From NCBI GenBank assembly GCA_028278525.1, contig JANQEE010000020.1, forward strand, positions 124,001-188,000: DNA of 64,000 bases, read 5' to 3'. Source of the stretch: Minwuiaceae bacterium. Its GTDB lineage: Bacteria > Pseudomonadota > Alphaproteobacteria > Minwuiales > Minwuiaceae. The position numbers were made by a program, and so were the translations under genes. Positions 12,056-22,255 of the stretch are shown piece by piece. The notes under the pieces are model-generated. The model saw only the letters and a list, made by a program, of their open reading frames with translations, was not told the DNA's origin and did no database searches. Positions within the stretch are counted from its first letter, which is position 1, and every line of letters begins with the position of its first letter.

Positions 12056-13810
12056 ATGAACCTGTTCCGGCATTTCCGGAGCGCTGTGATCGACGGCATC
12101 GACCGTTTGGCCGCCGGCGGCTCGCTGCCGGCCGGGCTGGATACCGGTAACGTAAACGCAGAACCGCCGCGCGACCCGAGCCACGGCGACATCGCGACCA
12201 ACGCCGCGCTGGTGCTGGCGAAGCAGGCAAAGACCAAGCCCCGTGATATCGCGGAGGCTCTGTCGGCCGTACTGGCCGATGACGACGCAGTCGAGGCGGC
12301 CGAAATCGCCGGCCCTGGCTTCATCAATCTGCGCCTCTCGAACGGTTTCTGGCACAGGCAACTCGCCGAGATCCTGGAAGAAGGCCAGTCTTACGGCGAT
12401 TCCGATATCGGCAAAGGCGAGCCGGTCAACGTCGAATATGTGTCGGCCAACCCGACCGGCCCGCTGCATGTCGGCCATGGCCGCGGCGCCGTGTTTGGTG
12501 ACGCCCTGGCGACGCTGCTGGAAAAGGCCGGCTATGCCGTCACCCGCGAGTACTACATCAACGACGCCGGCGCGCAAATCGACGCTCTGGCGCGGTCGGT
12601 CCACCTGCGCTATCGCGAGGCGCTGGGCGAGACGATCATCGAGATACCGGATGGGCTCTATCCCGGCGAGTACCTGAAGGATGTCGGCGCCAGGATTGCG
12701 GCCAGCGACGGCGACAAGTGGGTCGGTCAGCCCGAGGACGCCTGGCTGGAACATTTCCGACTGACCGCGACCGCCGCGATGATGGACCTGATCCGCGACG
12801 ATTTGGCGGCGCTCGGCATCCACCAGTCGGTGTTCTCGTCTGAGCTGGCGATCCAGAAAGCCGGCCGCGTCGAGGAAGCGGTCCACACACTGAAGGAACG
12901 CGGCCTGATCTACACCGGCGTGCTGGAACCGCCCAAGGGCAAGAAGCCAGAGGACTGGGAGCCGCGGCCGCAGATGCTGTTCCGAGCCACCGAATTCGGC
13001 GACGACGTCGACCGGCCGCTGCAGAAATCGGACGGCAGTTGGACCTACTTCGCGAACGATATCGCCTACCACTGGGACAAATACAAACGCGGCTCTGCCA
13101 AGCTGATCGATGTGCTGGGCGCCGACCACGGCGGCTACGCCAAGCGCATGAAGGCCGCAACAAAAGCCATCTCCGGCGGCGAGGGCGAGCTCGACATCAA
13201 GTTCTGCCAATTGGTCAGCCTGCTGGACGACGGCCAGCCGGTCCGCATGTCGAAACGCGCCGGCAGCTTCGTCACGCTCCGCGACGTGGTCGACAAGGTC
13301 GGCAAGGACGTCGTCCGCTTCATCATGCTGACTCGCAAGAACGACGCGGCGCTGGAGTTCGACTTCGCCCGGGTGACCGAACAGTCGAAGGACAATCCCG
13401 TCTTCTATGTGCAGTACGCACACGCCCGGTCGCGCTCGGTGCTGCGCAACGCAGCCCGGGATTTGCCGGGCCTGGACACGTCGGACGAGGCGCTTCGCAA
13501 AGCCGAACTGTCGCTGCTGACGCAGCCGCCGGAACTGGACCTGATCAAACGCCTCGCCGCCTGGCCCCGCACGGTGGAAGCGGCGGCGGAGGCGCACGAA
13601 CCGCATCGTATTGCGTTCTACCTGTATGAACTCGCCGCCGAATTGCATGGTCTTTGGACCAAAGGCAAGGACGCCGCCGATCTGCGTTTCATCCTGCCGG
13701 ATCAGCCGGAGCTGACACAGGCCCGGCTGGCCCTGGTGCGCGCGGTCGCGACCGTCATTGCCAGCGGTCTCGCCGTCATCGGCGTCGAACCGGCGGAGGA
13801 GATGCGATAG
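12056..13810 (+). CDS. argS: Arginyl-tRNA synthetase
   Basis: This 584-residue class I synthetase has the Arg-N tRNA-recognition domain first (residues 1-90, '[19 protein letters not shown]'). The HIGH-type motif HVGH is in '[13 protein letters not shown]' at about 135-147. The catalytic core follows ('[16 protein letters not shown]'), then a KMSKS equivalent ('VRMSKRAG') and the DALR anticodon-binding domain. It heads the argS-SPOR-nagZ-scpA-scpB run, and the next start codon directly follows its stop. Confidence 0.97.
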   Translation: MNLFRHFRSAVIDGIDRLAAGGSLPAGLDTGNVNAEPPRDPSHGDIATNAALVLAKQAKTKPRDIAEALSAVLADDDAVEAAEIAGPGFINLRLSNGFWHRQLAEILEEGQSYGDSDIGKGEPVNVEYVSANPTGPLHVGHGRGAVFGDALATLLEKAGYAVTREYYINDAGAQIDALARSVHLRYREALGETIIEIPDGLYPGEYLKDVGARIAASDGDKWVGQPEDAWLEHFRLTATAAMMDLIRDDLAALGIHQSVFSSELAIQKAGRVEEAVHTLKERGLIYTGVLEPPKGKKPEDWEPRPQMLFRATEFGDDVDRPLQKSDGSWTYFANDIAYHWDKYKRGSAKLIDVLGADHGGYAKRMKAATKAISGGEGELDIKFCQLVSLLDDGQPVRMSKRAGSFVTLRDVVDKVGKDVVRFIMLTRKNDAALEFDFARVTEQSKDNPVFYVQYAHARSRSVLRNAARDLPGLDTSDEALRKAELSLLTQPPELDLIKRLAAWPRTVEAAAEAHEPHRIAFYLYELAAELHGLWTKGKDAADLRFILPDQPELTQARLALVRAVATVIASGLAVIGVEPAEEMR

Positions 13811-14611
13811 ATGAGCATGGACGACGATCGCGAAAATCTCGGAGCCCAGGCGGATCCGGTTGTCGTCCGGTCCGGGACAGGCCGGCGGTTCATCGGCGCG
13901 GTATCGGTCGCGGTTATCGCCGCTTTCGTGATCGCGCTTTGGTACGCCTACGACCAAGGCGTGAACAAAGGCGTCAGCCTGTCGCCACCGATCGTCAAAG
14001 CGCCGGAAGGTCCAGTCAAGATCAAGCCTGAAGAGCCGGGCGGCATGAAGATTCCCAACCAGGACAAACAGGTCTATCAGGCAATGGAGGCGACCAAGCC
14101 CGAACCGAAGGTCGAGCAGTTGCTGCCGCCGCCGGAGGAACCGGAGCCTGAGGCCGAACCGGCGCAAACGCAGCCGAAGGTCGAAATGGAAACCGCGGCC
14201 AAGCCGGAACTCGAGGTGAAACCCGTGGAGCCGCCGGCCGTCACGGCCAAGGTCGAGGCCGAGCCGAAGCCGGAACCGAAAAGCAAACCCGCGCCACCGC
14301 CGGCAAAAGTGGCGGCGGCGCCGAAGCCGCCGAAAAAGGTCGCCGCGCCGGCGGCGCAAGGCAGCTTTATGATCCAGCTCGCGTCCTTCCGCAACGAGCA
14401 GGCCGCCAACAACGCCTGGAAAACCATCGGCGGCAAACACGCCCCGGTCCTGAAAAATCTGAAACAGCGGGTGCTGCGGATCGATCTGGGCAGCGGCAAG
14501 GGCGTCTTCTACCGCCTGCAGGCCGGTGGGTTCCCGACCCGCAAGGCCGCCGAATCCGCCTGCGCCAAGCTCAAGGCCAAGAAACAGGGGTGCCTGGTCG
14601 TTGCCCGCTAG
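13811..14611 (+). CDS. SPOR domain membrane protein
   Basis: This 266-residue protein has a short cytoplasmic N-terminus and one transmembrane helix (about residues 26-46). A long Pro/Glu/Lys-rich periplasmic spacer follows (about 55-178), and then a C-terminal SPOR domain (about 184-266, 'GSFMIQLASFRNEQAANNAW'). SPOR domains bind denuded peptidoglycan glycan strands at the division site. This FtsN-like layout suggests a septal role, but short FtsN essential motifs were not identified. It begins immediately after argS and overlaps the start of nagZ. Confidence 0.9.
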   Translation: MSMDDDRENLGAQADPVVVRSGTGRRFIGAVSVAVIAAFVIALWYAYDQGVNKGVSLSPPIVKAPEGPVKIKPEEPGGMKIPNQDKQVYQAMEATKPEPKVEQLLPPPEEPEPEAEPAQTQPKVEMETAAKPELEVKPVEPPAVTAKVEAEPKPEPKSKPAPPPAKVAAAPKPPKKVAAPAAQGSFMIQLASFRNEQAANNAWKTIGGKHAPVLKNLKQRVLRIDLGSGKGVFYRLQAGGFPTRKAAESACAKLKAKKQGCLVVAR

Positions 14612-15623
14612 CGGCTCCGCCCCGAAGGCCGCGATCTTCGGTTGCGGCGGCTTGCAGTTGTCCGACGAGGAGCGCCGGTTTTTCGCCGCCTCCCAACCGC
14701 TCGGCTTCATTCTGTTCGGTCGCAATTGCGATACGCCCGATCAGATTAGTGCTCTGACCGCGCAGTTGCGGGATTCCGTCGGACGTGAGGACGCGCCGGT
14801 CCTGATCGATCAGGAAGGCGGGCGCGTCGCCCGCCTGAAGCCGCCCCACTGGCCGAAGTATCCGCCTGGCGCCGCCTACGGCGCGCTGTATGACCGCGAC
14901 CGCCAAGCCGGCCTGGAAGCCGCCCGGATTGGCGCAAGACTGATCGCCGCCGACCTTCATAGCCTCGGCATCGATGTCGACTGCCTGCCGGTCCTGGACG
15001 TACCGAGCCCGGACGGGCACGAAGTAATCGGCGACCGGGCCTACGGCAACGATCCCGCCGTCGTGGCGGAGATCGGCCGCGCCGCCGCCGACGGCCTGCT
15101 GGCGGGCGCCGTCTTGCCGGTAATCAAGCATATTCCAGGACACGGCCGCGCAAAAGCCGACACCCATCATGAGCTTCCGGTGGTCGATACGGCGCATCAG
15201 GAACTGGCACGGACGGACTTCCCGCCGTTTCACGCCCTGGCCGATCTGCCGATTGCGATGACCGCACATGTGGTTTACGGCGACATCGACCCGGACGGCC
15301 CGGCAACCACCTCGAAGACGGTGATTGCCGACATAATCCGTGGAGAGATCGGCTTCGACGGCCTGCTGCTGACCGACGATCTCAACATGCAGGCCTTAAG
15401 CGGCAGTCTTGCCGACCGCGCCGTTGCATCCCTAGCGGCCGGCTGCGACATTGCGTTGCATTGTTCCGGGGACATGAAGGAAATGCGCGAAGTCGCTGCC
15501 GCCGTTGGCGAAATGCCGGAGGCGGCGGTTCAGCGGTTCGAGCATTGCCGCAACCTGATCGCGGCGCCGGAAGCGCTTGATATCGACGCATCGAGGCAGC
15601 GTTTGCAGGACCTGCTATGCTAG
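14601..15623 (+). CDS. nagZ: Beta-N-acetylhexosaminidase NagZ
   Basis: This 340-residue glycoside hydrolase family 3 enzyme removes N-acetylglucosamine from anhydro-muropeptides during cell-wall recycling. It shows the substrate-binding 'KHIPGHGRAKADTHHELP' loop, whose His acts as acid/base in NagZ enzymes, and 'LLTDDLNMQAL' with the nucleophile Asp. A TTG start at 14601 is proposed, with CAGGGG about 10 bp upstream, overlapping the last 11 bases of the SPOR gene. An in-frame GTG at 14526 would add an unconserved 25 residues read in another frame of the SPOR domain. Confidence 0.92.
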   Translation: MPASGSAPKAAIFGCGGLQLSDEERRFFAASQPLGFILFGRNCDTPDQISALTAQLRDSVGREDAPVLIDQEGGRVARLKPPHWPKYPPGAAYGALYDRDRQAGLEAARIGARLIAADLHSLGIDVDCLPVLDVPSPDGHEVIGDRAYGNDPAVVAEIGRAAADGLLAGAVLPVIKHIPGHGRAKADTHHELPVVDTAHQELARTDFPPFHALADLPIAMTAHVVYGDIDPDGPATTSKTVIADIIRGEIGFDGLLLTDDLNMQALSGSLADRAVASLAAGCDIALHCSGDMKEMREVAAAVGEMPEAAVQRFEHCRNLIAAPEALDIDASRQRLQDLLC

Positions 15624-15699
15624 CCGCGACTGCACCACGCTTGTTGGGGGCCGGTATGCCCTTCTGTATACTCCGATCAGAATCGGCGAGGCTGAAGCA

Positions 15700-16491
15700 G
15701 TGACGATTGTTGACGCGACGGACGCCTTCGAAGAGCGACGCGCCGAACGGGCTGGCGGCGACTCGCTCGTCGTTGATCTGGACGGTTACGAGGGACCGCT
15801 GGACGTCTTGCTTGCCCTGGCGCGGGATCAAAAGGTCGACGTAACCCGCATTTCCATCCTGCAGCTTGCCGAGCAGTATATCAGCTTCATCGAGCAGGCA
15901 CGGCGGATCCGCCTGGAGATCGCCGCCGAATACCTTGTAATGGCGGCCTGGCTTGCTTTCCTGAAATCGAAACTCCTGTTGCCGGAACCCGAAGAGGACG
16001 AACCGTCCGGCGAGGAGATGGCGGCGCGGCTGACCTTCCAGCTACAGCGGCTGGAAGCGATGCGCGAATCCGCCGAGAAACTGATGAGCCTGCCGCGCGC
16101 CGGCATTGATGTCTTCCCGCGCGGCATGCCGGAAGGCGTCACGGTCATCCGCAATGCGGTTTACGAATGCTCGCTCTACGACCTGCTGCAGGCTTATGCC
16201 AATTTCCAGGAATCCAAGGGCACCGCGGAACCGCTTCGCCTAAGGCGCGATCTGATCTACACCGTGGAAACCGCCGTCGACCAGCTGCGTCGCATGCTTG
16301 GCCATTTGCCGGACTGGTCGACGCTTCAGTCGTTCCTGCCGGCCGGCTTGAGCGAACCGTTCGCGCGCCGCTCGGCAACCGCGTCGACGTTTGCCGCCAC
16401 ATTGGAAATGACCAAACGGGGCCAGATGCAATTGCGCCAAGGCAGTGCCTTCGGACCGATTTATTTGAAGAAGATCGATAAGGAATCATGA
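15700..16491 (+). CDS. scpA: Segregation and condensation protein A
   Basis: This 263-residue kleisin bridges the SMC heads in the bacterial condensin. The N-terminal helix motif 'LDGYEGPLDVLLALARDQKVD' (the SMC-neck contact) and 'YLVMAAWLAFLKSKLLLP' are typical. The C-terminal winged-helix segment seen in longer homologues is partly replaced by a short tail. A GTG start at 15700 with AGG upstream was chosen; the in-frame sequence before it (from 15577) overlaps nagZ. Its last four bases overlap the scpB start (ATGA). Confidence 0.93.
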   Translation: MTIVDATDAFEERRAERAGGDSLVVDLDGYEGPLDVLLALARDQKVDVTRISILQLAEQYISFIEQARRIRLEIAAEYLVMAAWLAFLKSKLLLPEPEEDEPSGEEMAARLTFQLQRLEAMRESAEKLMSLPRAGIDVFPRGMPEGVTVIRNAVYECSLYDLLQAYANFQESKGTAEPLRLRRDLIYTVETAVDQLRRMLGHLPDWSTLQSFLPAGLSEPFARRSATASTFAATLEMTKRGQMQLRQGSAFGPIYLKKIDKES

Positions 16492-17180
16492 GCGTCGACC
16501 AGCAACATTTGCGAATGGCCGAAGCCCTTTTGTTCGCGGCGACGGAACCGCTCGACACGCAGACCCTGGAACATCGCCTGCCGGACGGCGTGGACGTACC
16601 TGCCGTGATGGCCGAACTTGCGGCTCAATATGACGGGCATGGCGTCAACCTGGTGAAGGTCGCTGGACGTTGGGCGTTCCGCACGGCCGAAGATCTCGCC
16701 TTCCTGATGAAGGAGGAGCGGGAGGTGCCGCGCCGGCTGTCCCGCGCCGGTGTCGAGACCCTGGCCATTATTGCCTACCACCAGCCGATTACCCGCGCCG
16801 AGATCGAGGAGGTTCGCGGCGTGGGTCTGAGCAAGGGCACATTGGACGTTCTGCTTGAATCGGGCTGGGTCAGGCCCAGGGGCCGCCGTCGGACGCCGGG
16901 ACGGCCGGTAACCTATGGCGTTTCGGACAGTTTCCTGATCCATTTCGGGCTGGAATCCATCGAAGACCTGCCGGGCGTTGAAGAGCTGAAGGCCGCCGGC
17001 CTGTTGTCAGCCACACCGCCGGCCGGCTTCGCGAACCCGACAGGCGCCGCCGCCATGCCGGGCGTCGACGATGCCGGCGAGGAAACCGAGGAAGAAGACG
17101 AGACCGAGGACGAGGAAGACGATGACGACGGGGCCGAAACAGTCGGCGTCGTCACCAGCATTGGCGCCGCCGACGGATAA
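16488..17180 (+). CDS. scpB: Segregation and condensation protein B
   Basis: This 230-residue partner of ScpA consists of two winged-helix domains. The conserved core 'SRAGVETLAIIAYHQPITRAE' and 'RGVGLSKGTLDVLLESGWV' are clear at about residues 85-128. The tail (from about 195) is strongly acidic, with runs of Glu and Asp, and is probably disordered. It overlaps scpA by four bases, so the two are translationally coupled. Confidence 0.95.
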   Translation: MSVDQQHLRMAEALLFAATEPLDTQTLEHRLPDGVDVPAVMAELAAQYDGHGVNLVKVAGRWAFRTAEDLAFLMKEEREVPRRLSRAGVETLAIIAYHQPITRAEIEEVRGVGLSKGTLDVLLESGWVRPRGRRRTPGRPVTYGVSDSFLIHFGLESIEDLPGVEELKAAGLLSATPPAGFANPTGAAAMPGVDDAGEETEEEDETEDEEDDDDGAETVGVVTSIGAADG

Positions 17181-17285
17181 TTCGGCAGACCGGAAATCCT
17201 CTTGCTTGCGCCGCTGCTTCCGCCCGCATAACCTGCGTCGGATCCAACTGAGAACCGTTCGCATTCATCCATTTGAGAGCCCGCC

Positions 17286-18338
17286 GTGACCAGTCTCATC
17301 CTGGAAGAGGTTCGTCACGCCTTCGACGGCGTGGTCGCCGTGGACGGCCTCTCTTTGGAAGTCGGTCTTGGCGAAATCGTCTGCCTGCTTGGCCCGTCCG
17401 GATGCGGTAAGACAACCAGCCTGCGGATCGCCGCCGGGTTGGAGCATTTACAGCAGGGGCGGGTGAGCATCGGCGGCGCCGTGGTCGCCGACGGCAGAAC
17501 AACGTCGGTTCCGCCGGAAAAGCGCAATATCGGCATGGTTTTTCAGGACTACGCCCTGTTTCCCCACCTGACCGCGCGGGAAAACGTGGCCTTCGGCTTG
17601 GCGGCACAGCCCGCCGCCGCGGCACGGAAGGCGGCGGACGAGATGCTGGCGCGGGTGGGGCTCGCCGCTTATGGCGATCAATACCCGCATGCTCTCTCGG
17701 GCGGCGAGCAGCAGCGGGTCGCCCTGGCCCGTGCCCTGGCGCCCCGGCCGAAGTTGATGCTGCTGGACGAGCCGTTCGCCAACCTGGACGTTCGTTTGCG
17801 CGATCAGGTGCGCGACGACAGCCTGACGCTCCTTAAGGAGGCGGGAATCGCCGCCCTGCTGGTGACCCACGATCCGGAAGAGGCCATGCGAATGGCCGAC
17901 CGGATTGCCGTTATGCGCAAGGGACGAATTGTCCAACAAGGATCGCCCGTTGACCTCTATACCAGGCCGATTGACGGCTTCATGGTTCGTTTTTTCAATG
18001 AAGTCAATGTGTTGAACGGTGTTGTTAAGTCCGGCTATGTGACCGTCACCGGCGCTCCGTTGGAAGCACCGGGCCTGCCCGACGATACCCCAGTCGAGAT
18101 ACTGATCCGCCCGGAAGGGATCGCCGTTCGTGGCACCGGCGCGGGCGGCTGCAGTGCGTCCATCGCCGCCACCGTTCACCGGGCCCGCCTGATGGGCCCT
18201 TATAGCCTGACGATCCTGCGCCTTTCCGACGGCAGCGAGCTTACCGCGCGAACCCCCGGCAAGCCGCCGGAGGCCGGGCAGGCGGTTCGGCTGCACTTGG
18301 ACCCGGAACACGTATTTGTGTTCCCCAGAAGTGGTTAA
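17286..18338 (+). CDS. ABC transporter ATP-binding protein, FbpC/PotA-like
   Basis: This 350-residue importer-type ATPase has Walker A 'GPSGCGKTTSLR' (about 37-48), the Q-loop 'VFQDYALFPHLTARENV', the signature 'LSGGEQQRVALARAL', Walker B 'LMLLDEPFANLD' and the switch 'VTHDPEEAMRMAD'. A C-terminal TOBE-type regulatory domain (about 235-350) places it with iron(III), spermidine or sulfate importers. No permease or binding protein lies nearby; it sits alone between scpB and tatA. The start is GTG, and the substrate cannot be told from sequence. Confidence 0.9.
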   Translation: MTSLILEEVRHAFDGVVAVDGLSLEVGLGEIVCLLGPSGCGKTTSLRIAAGLEHLQQGRVSIGGAVVADGRTTSVPPEKRNIGMVFQDYALFPHLTARENVAFGLAAQPAAAARKAADEMLARVGLAAYGDQYPHALSGGEQQRVALARALAPRPKLMLLDEPFANLDVRLRDQVRDDSLTLLKEAGIAALLVTHDPEEAMRMADRIAVMRKGRIVQQGSPVDLYTRPIDGFMVRFFNEVNVLNGVVKSGYVTVTGAPLEAPGLPDDTPVEILIRPEGIAVRGTGAGGCSASIAATVHRARLMGPYSLTILRLSDGSELTARTPGKPPEAGQAVRLHLDPEHVFVFPRSG

Positions 18339-18505
18339 TGGCCGGCCGCTATTCCACATGCATCCTGGGAACACCAAATACCGTAAGTAACAACTAGAAA
18401 CCCGGCGTCCGAAAGTCGGTAAACTGGCGATTCATTGCGGAAATTTGGCCTTTCTGCCATGATGCTTCGGCTATTTTGCGGGCGCGGAAAACATGGAGTC
18501 ATTCG

Positions 18506-18736
18506 ATGAGTATTGGTCCGTGGCAGATACTGCTGATCCTGGTGATCGTCCTGATCATCTTCGGCGCGGGCAAATTGCCGCGCGTCGCCGGTGACCTTGC
18601 GAAAGGGATCAAGAACTTCAAGAAAGGCATGACCGACGAAAGCGAGGCCGAGACGGCCGACGTGAACAAATCGGTCGAGGCCGAAAAGCCGGTCGCCGAT
18701 ACACCCGTCGAGCGGGATAAGGCGGCGCAAGGCTGA
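18506..18736 (+). CDS. tatA: Sec-independent translocase subunit TatA
   Basis: This 76-residue protein has the TatA pattern: a short N-terminal transmembrane helix (residues 4-22), the hinge '[20 protein letters not shown]' forming the amphipathic helix, and an acidic tail. Many copies assemble to let folded twin-arginine proteins cross the inner membrane. An upstream in-frame start at 18476 lacks a leader typical of TatA, so the ATG at 18506 was used. It is first in the tatABC run. Confidence 0.96.
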   Translation: MSIGPWQILLILVIVLIIFGAGKLPRVAGDLAKGIKNFKKGMTDESEAETADVNKSVEAEKPVADTPVERDKAAQG

Positions 18737-18783
18737 GCGACACGATACCCGTATCCGCCATAGAATGACGTTGGGCCGTCGCG

Positions 18784-19308
18784 ATGTTCGACATCGGTTG
18801 GACCGAAATGATGGTGATCGCAGTCCTGGCGATCATCGTGATCGGACCGAAGGACCTGCCGGGTATGTTGCGCACGGTCGGCAAGTGGACGGGACGCGCC
18901 CGCGCCCTTGCCCGCGAGTTCCAGAGCAGCCTTGACGAAGTGGCGCGCGAGGCGGAACTCGATGAAATCAAGAAAGGGGTCGAACAGGTCACCTCGTTCG
19001 ACATAAAAGGCGAAATCGAGAATTCGATCGACCCCAGCGGAACGCTTGACGGCGCCTTCGACTTCGACGAGACGGAAAAACTGAAGGCCCAGGCGGAGGC
19101 TCAGATCAACGGCGAAGCAAAACCGGATCCCGACAGCGGGTCGGAAGCCACCGAAGATGAAGTCGCGGCACGGCGGGCCGAATGGGCGGCGGCGGCGGCG
19201 CCACCCCACAGCCTCCAGTCCGCCGCCGGTTCGACACAGCCGGACGACGGCGATAGCGCGGATCAGCCGCCGTCGCCTGCGGTCGCGACCGCCAAGCCCG
19301 GCAGCTAG
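18784..19308 (+). CDS. tatB: Sec-independent translocase subunit TatB
   Basis: This 174-residue protein starts 'MFDIGWTEMMVIAVLAIIVI', the membrane helix with the conserved Glu of TatB. 'GPKDLPGMLRTVGKW', a long amphipathic helix and an Ala/Pro/Asp-rich tail follow. TatB works with TatC as the receptor for twin-arginine signal peptides. It lies 47 bp after tatA and 12 bp before tatC. Confidence 0.95.
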   Translation: MFDIGWTEMMVIAVLAIIVIGPKDLPGMLRTVGKWTGRARALAREFQSSLDEVAREAELDEIKKGVEQVTSFDIKGEIENSIDPSGTLDGAFDFDETEKLKAQAEAQINGEAKPDPDSGSEATEDEVAARRAEWAAAAAPPHSLQSAAGSTQPDDGDSADQPPSPAVATAKPGS

Positions 19309-19320
19309 ATCTAAGACCTC

Positions 19321-20115
19321 ATGACCGGTATCGACGATATCGAGGCGAGCAAGGCGCCTCTGCTGGACCACATTATCGAACTGCGTAACCGTTTGATGTA
19401 CTCGGTGGCGGCGCTGGCCGTCGCCTTCATCGGCTGCTACCTGGTCGCCGAACATATCTACGCCTTCCTGATGCAGCCGCTGGTCATCGCGCTGGGCGAT
19501 CAGGAAGGGCGGCGGATGATCTTCACCGCTCTGCACGAAGCGTTCTTCACGTATATCAAGGTCGCCTTCTGGGCGGCCTGCTTCGTGTCATTCCCGGTTA
19601 TCGCCAGCCAGATCTACATGTTCGTCGCGCCGGGCCTCTACAAGAACGAGAAGCGCGCGTTCCTGCCTTTCCTGGTGGTGACGCCGGTTCTGTTCTTCGC
19701 CGGCGGCGCGATGGTCTACTACCTGATCATGCCGCTGGCCTGGCAGTTCTTCCTCGGTTTCGAAACGCCGGGCAGCGAAGGCTCGCTGGCAATCGTGCTG
19801 GAGCCGAAGGTCAACGAATACCTGTCCCTGGTAATGAAGCTGATCTTCGCCTTCGGCCTTTGCTTTCAGTTGCCGGTACTGCTGACACTGCTGGCCAGGG
19901 TCGGTATCGCCAGTTCGGAGGGCCTGCGCAAAAAGCGGAAATATGCCGTGGTGATGGTGTTCATCGTCGCCGCCGTGTTGACGCCGCCGGACCCGATCAG
20001 CCAGATCAGTCTCGCCGTGCCGATCCTGGTGCTGTACGAGGTCTCTATCTTCTGCGCCAAGATGGTCGAGAAGAAACGCGCCGAGCGGGAAGCAGCGGAA
20101 GACGCGGCCGAGTAG
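19321..20115 (+). CDS. tatC: Sec-independent translocase subunit TatC
   Basis: This 264-residue polytopic membrane protein forms the core of the Tat receptor. The N-terminal 'LLDHIIELRNRLMYS' and the periplasmic loop 'FVAPGLYKNEKRAFLPF' are diagnostic. Six transmembrane segments are visible across residues 24-245. The charged cytoplasmic tail is short. Confidence 0.97.
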   Translation: MTGIDDIEASKAPLLDHIIELRNRLMYSVAALAVAFIGCYLVAEHIYAFLMQPLVIALGDQEGRRMIFTALHEAFFTYIKVAFWAACFVSFPVIASQIYMFVAPGLYKNEKRAFLPFLVVTPVLFFAGGAMVYYLIMPLAWQFFLGFETPGSEGSLAIVLEPKVNEYLSLVMKLIFAFGLCFQLPVLLTLLARVGIASSEGLRKKRKYAVVMVFIVAAVLTPPDPISQISLAVPILVLYEVSIFCAKMVEKKRAEREAAEDAAE

Positions 20116-20197
20116 CCCACACCGCTAGACGGCGCGATTCCGACGGCGTATAAACGCGCCGGTTTCCTCCCGGCTCTGCAATACCCGAGTAGGTCCG

Positions 20198-21481
20198 ATG
20201 CTCGACCTCAAATGGATTCGCGACAATCCCGATGCGTTTGACGACGGCCTGAAAAGGCGCGGCGCCGAGCCGCTGTCCGCAAAACTGCTGGATCTCGACG
20301 AACGGCACCGGTCGGTGCTGACCGAAATGCAGCAGGCCCAGGCGCGCCGGAACGAGGCGTCGAAGCAGATCGGCAAGGCCAAGGCTTCCGGCGACGAGGC
20401 CGCGGCCAACGCCCTGATCGCCGAGGTCGGCGACCTGAAGACCAGGACTCAGGAACTGGAGGATCAGGAACGGGCCCTGAGCGAGCAGCTCGAGGAAGAC
20501 CTGCTCGGCATTCCCAACATGCCCGCAGAAGACGTGCCCGTAGGCGCCGACGAGAGCGACAATCTGGAGATTCGCAAACACGGCGAACCCCGCGCCTTCA
20601 ACTTTGCGCCGCGCGAGCATTTCGAGATCGGCGAGGCGCTCGGCCTGATGGATTTCGCCGCGGCGGCCAAACTGTCCGGTGCGCGGTTCGTGGTGCTGCG
20701 CGGCGCCCTGGCCCGGCTGGAGCGCGCGCTCTACAACTTCATGCTGGATATCCACACCGGCGAGTTCGGCTATGTCGAGACCGTGCCGCCGATGCTGGTG
20801 CGCGATGAAGCCCTGATCGGCACCGGCCAGTTGCCGAAATTCGCCGAAGACCAGTTCCGCACCACCAACGACATGTGGCTGATCCCGACGGCGGAGGTTC
20901 CGCTGACCAACCTGGCGCGGGAGCAGATCCACGACGAGGCCGATCTGCCGATGCGGGTCACCGCCATGACGCCCTGTTTCCGGTCGGAGGCCGGCGCCGC
21001 CGGCAAGGACACGCGCGGCATGATCCGCCAGCACCAGTTTACGAAAGTGGAACTGGTCAGCATCACGACGCCGGACCAGTCGGATGCGGAGCATCGGCGC
21101 ATGACGGAATGCGCGGAAGCCATCCTGCAGCGTTTGGGCCTACCCTACCGGGTCGTGGTGCTGTCGACCGGTGACATGGGCTTCGGCGCGCGTAAGACCT
21201 ACGACATCGAAGTCTGGCTGCCGGGGCAGGGGCAATATCGGGAAATCTCGTCCTGCTCCAACATGGGCGACTTCCAGGCACGGCGGATGCAGGCCCGATA
21301 TCGCCCCGATGGCGAAAAGGGGACCCGGTTCGTGCACACCCTGAACGGCTCGGGCCTCGCGGTCGGCCGCACCTTGATCGCGATACTGGAGAACTATCAG
21401 CAGGCCGACGGCACGGTCCTGCTGCCGGAAGCTCTGAAGCCATATATGGGCGGCCTCGATGCGATCGCGGCGCCCAGCTAG
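20198..21481 (+). CDS. serS: Seryl-tRNA synthetase
   Basis: This 427-residue class II synthetase charges tRNA-Ser. An N-terminal antiparallel coiled-coil arm (about residues 25-100, with '[19 protein letters not shown]') contacts the long variable arm of tRNA. Class II motif 2 ('[19 protein letters not shown]') and motif 3 ('[18 protein letters not shown]') are intact. It lies 82 bp after tatC, the usual alphaproteobacterial order. Confidence 0.97.
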   Translation: MLDLKWIRDNPDAFDDGLKRRGAEPLSAKLLDLDERHRSVLTEMQQAQARRNEASKQIGKAKASGDEAAANALIAEVGDLKTRTQELEDQERALSEQLEEDLLGIPNMPAEDVPVGADESDNLEIRKHGEPRAFNFAPREHFEIGEALGLMDFAAAAKLSGARFVVLRGALARLERALYNFMLDIHTGEFGYVETVPPMLVRDEALIGTGQLPKFAEDQFRTTNDMWLIPTAEVPLTNLAREQIHDEADLPMRVTAMTPCFRSEAGAAGKDTRGMIRQHQFTKVELVSITTPDQSDAEHRRMTECAEAILQRLGLPYRVVVLSTGDMGFGARKTYDIEVWLPGQGQYREISSCSNMGDFQARRMQARYRPDGEKGTRFVHTLNGSGLAVGRTLIAILENYQQADGTVLLPEALKPYMGGLDAIAAPS

Positions 21482-21496
21482 GAGTGTGACATAGCC

Positions 21497-22255
21497 GTGC
21501 GGATCCTGCTTTCCAACGACGACGGCATTCACGCCCCGGGCCTGAAATCGCTGATCAAGATCGCCCGCCAACTATCCGACGATATCTGGATCGTCGCGCC
21601 GGAAACCGAACAAAGCGGCGCTTCTCACTCACTGACGCTGACCCAGCCGTTGCGGATACGCAAGATTTCCAGCCGCAAGTTCGCCGTGCGCGGCACGCCG
21701 ACCGATTGCGTGATGCTCGCCCTCAATCAGATTGTCACCGACCGGAAGCCGGACCTGCTGCTGTCGGGCGTGAACCGCGGCGGTAATCTTGGCGAAGACG
21801 TCACCTATTCGGGCACCATCGCCGCAGCGATGGAAGGCACGCTGCTGCAGGTCCCATCGATCGCAATGAGCCAGGTCTTCCGGTCCGGCGGCCACCCGCA
21901 CTGGTCAACGGCGGAGCATCATGCCCCGGCATTGATCAAACGGCTGATCAAGGCCGGGTGGGGCAAGGACGTATTGATCAACGTCAATTTCCCGGACGTG
22001 CCCCACGATGACGTGACCGGTGTGGAGGTGGTACGGCAAGGCCGGCGGGATTTCGCCAACGCTGTCATCGACGACCGCGTCGATGCGCGTGGCGTACCAT
22101 ATTTCTGGATCGGGTTCCGCGGGCGGAATGGAACGCCGGATCCCAAATCGGACCTCGGCGCCGTCGAGCGTGGCGCCATCGCCGTTACACCGCTGCATAT
22201 GGACCTGGCGCATAAGTCCTCCATGACCCATCTCCGCAAGGCGCTCGGCGCGTGA
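21497..22255 (+). CDS. surE: 5'-nucleotidase SurE
   Basis: This 252-residue metal-dependent survival-protein phosphatase begins 'RILLSNDDGIHAPGLKSL', with the paired Asp metal ligands (NDDG). It also has 'PETEQSGASHSLTL', 'GTPTDCVMLAL' and 'SGVNRGGNLGEDVTYSGTI'. It hydrolyses nucleoside monophosphates and short polyphosphate in studied homologues. It starts with GTG 15 bp after serS and overlaps pcm by four bases (GTGA). Confidence 0.96.
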   Translation: MRILLSNDDGIHAPGLKSLIKIARQLSDDIWIVAPETEQSGASHSLTLTQPLRIRKISSRKFAVRGTPTDCVMLALNQIVTDRKPDLLLSGVNRGGNLGEDVTYSGTIAAAMEGTLLQVPSIAMSQVFRSGGHPHWSTAEHHAPALIKRLIKAGWGKDVLINVNFPDVPHDDVTGVEVVRQGRRDFANAVIDDRVDARGVPYFWIGFRGRNGTPDPKSDLGAVERGAIAVTPLHMDLAHKSSMTHLRKALGA

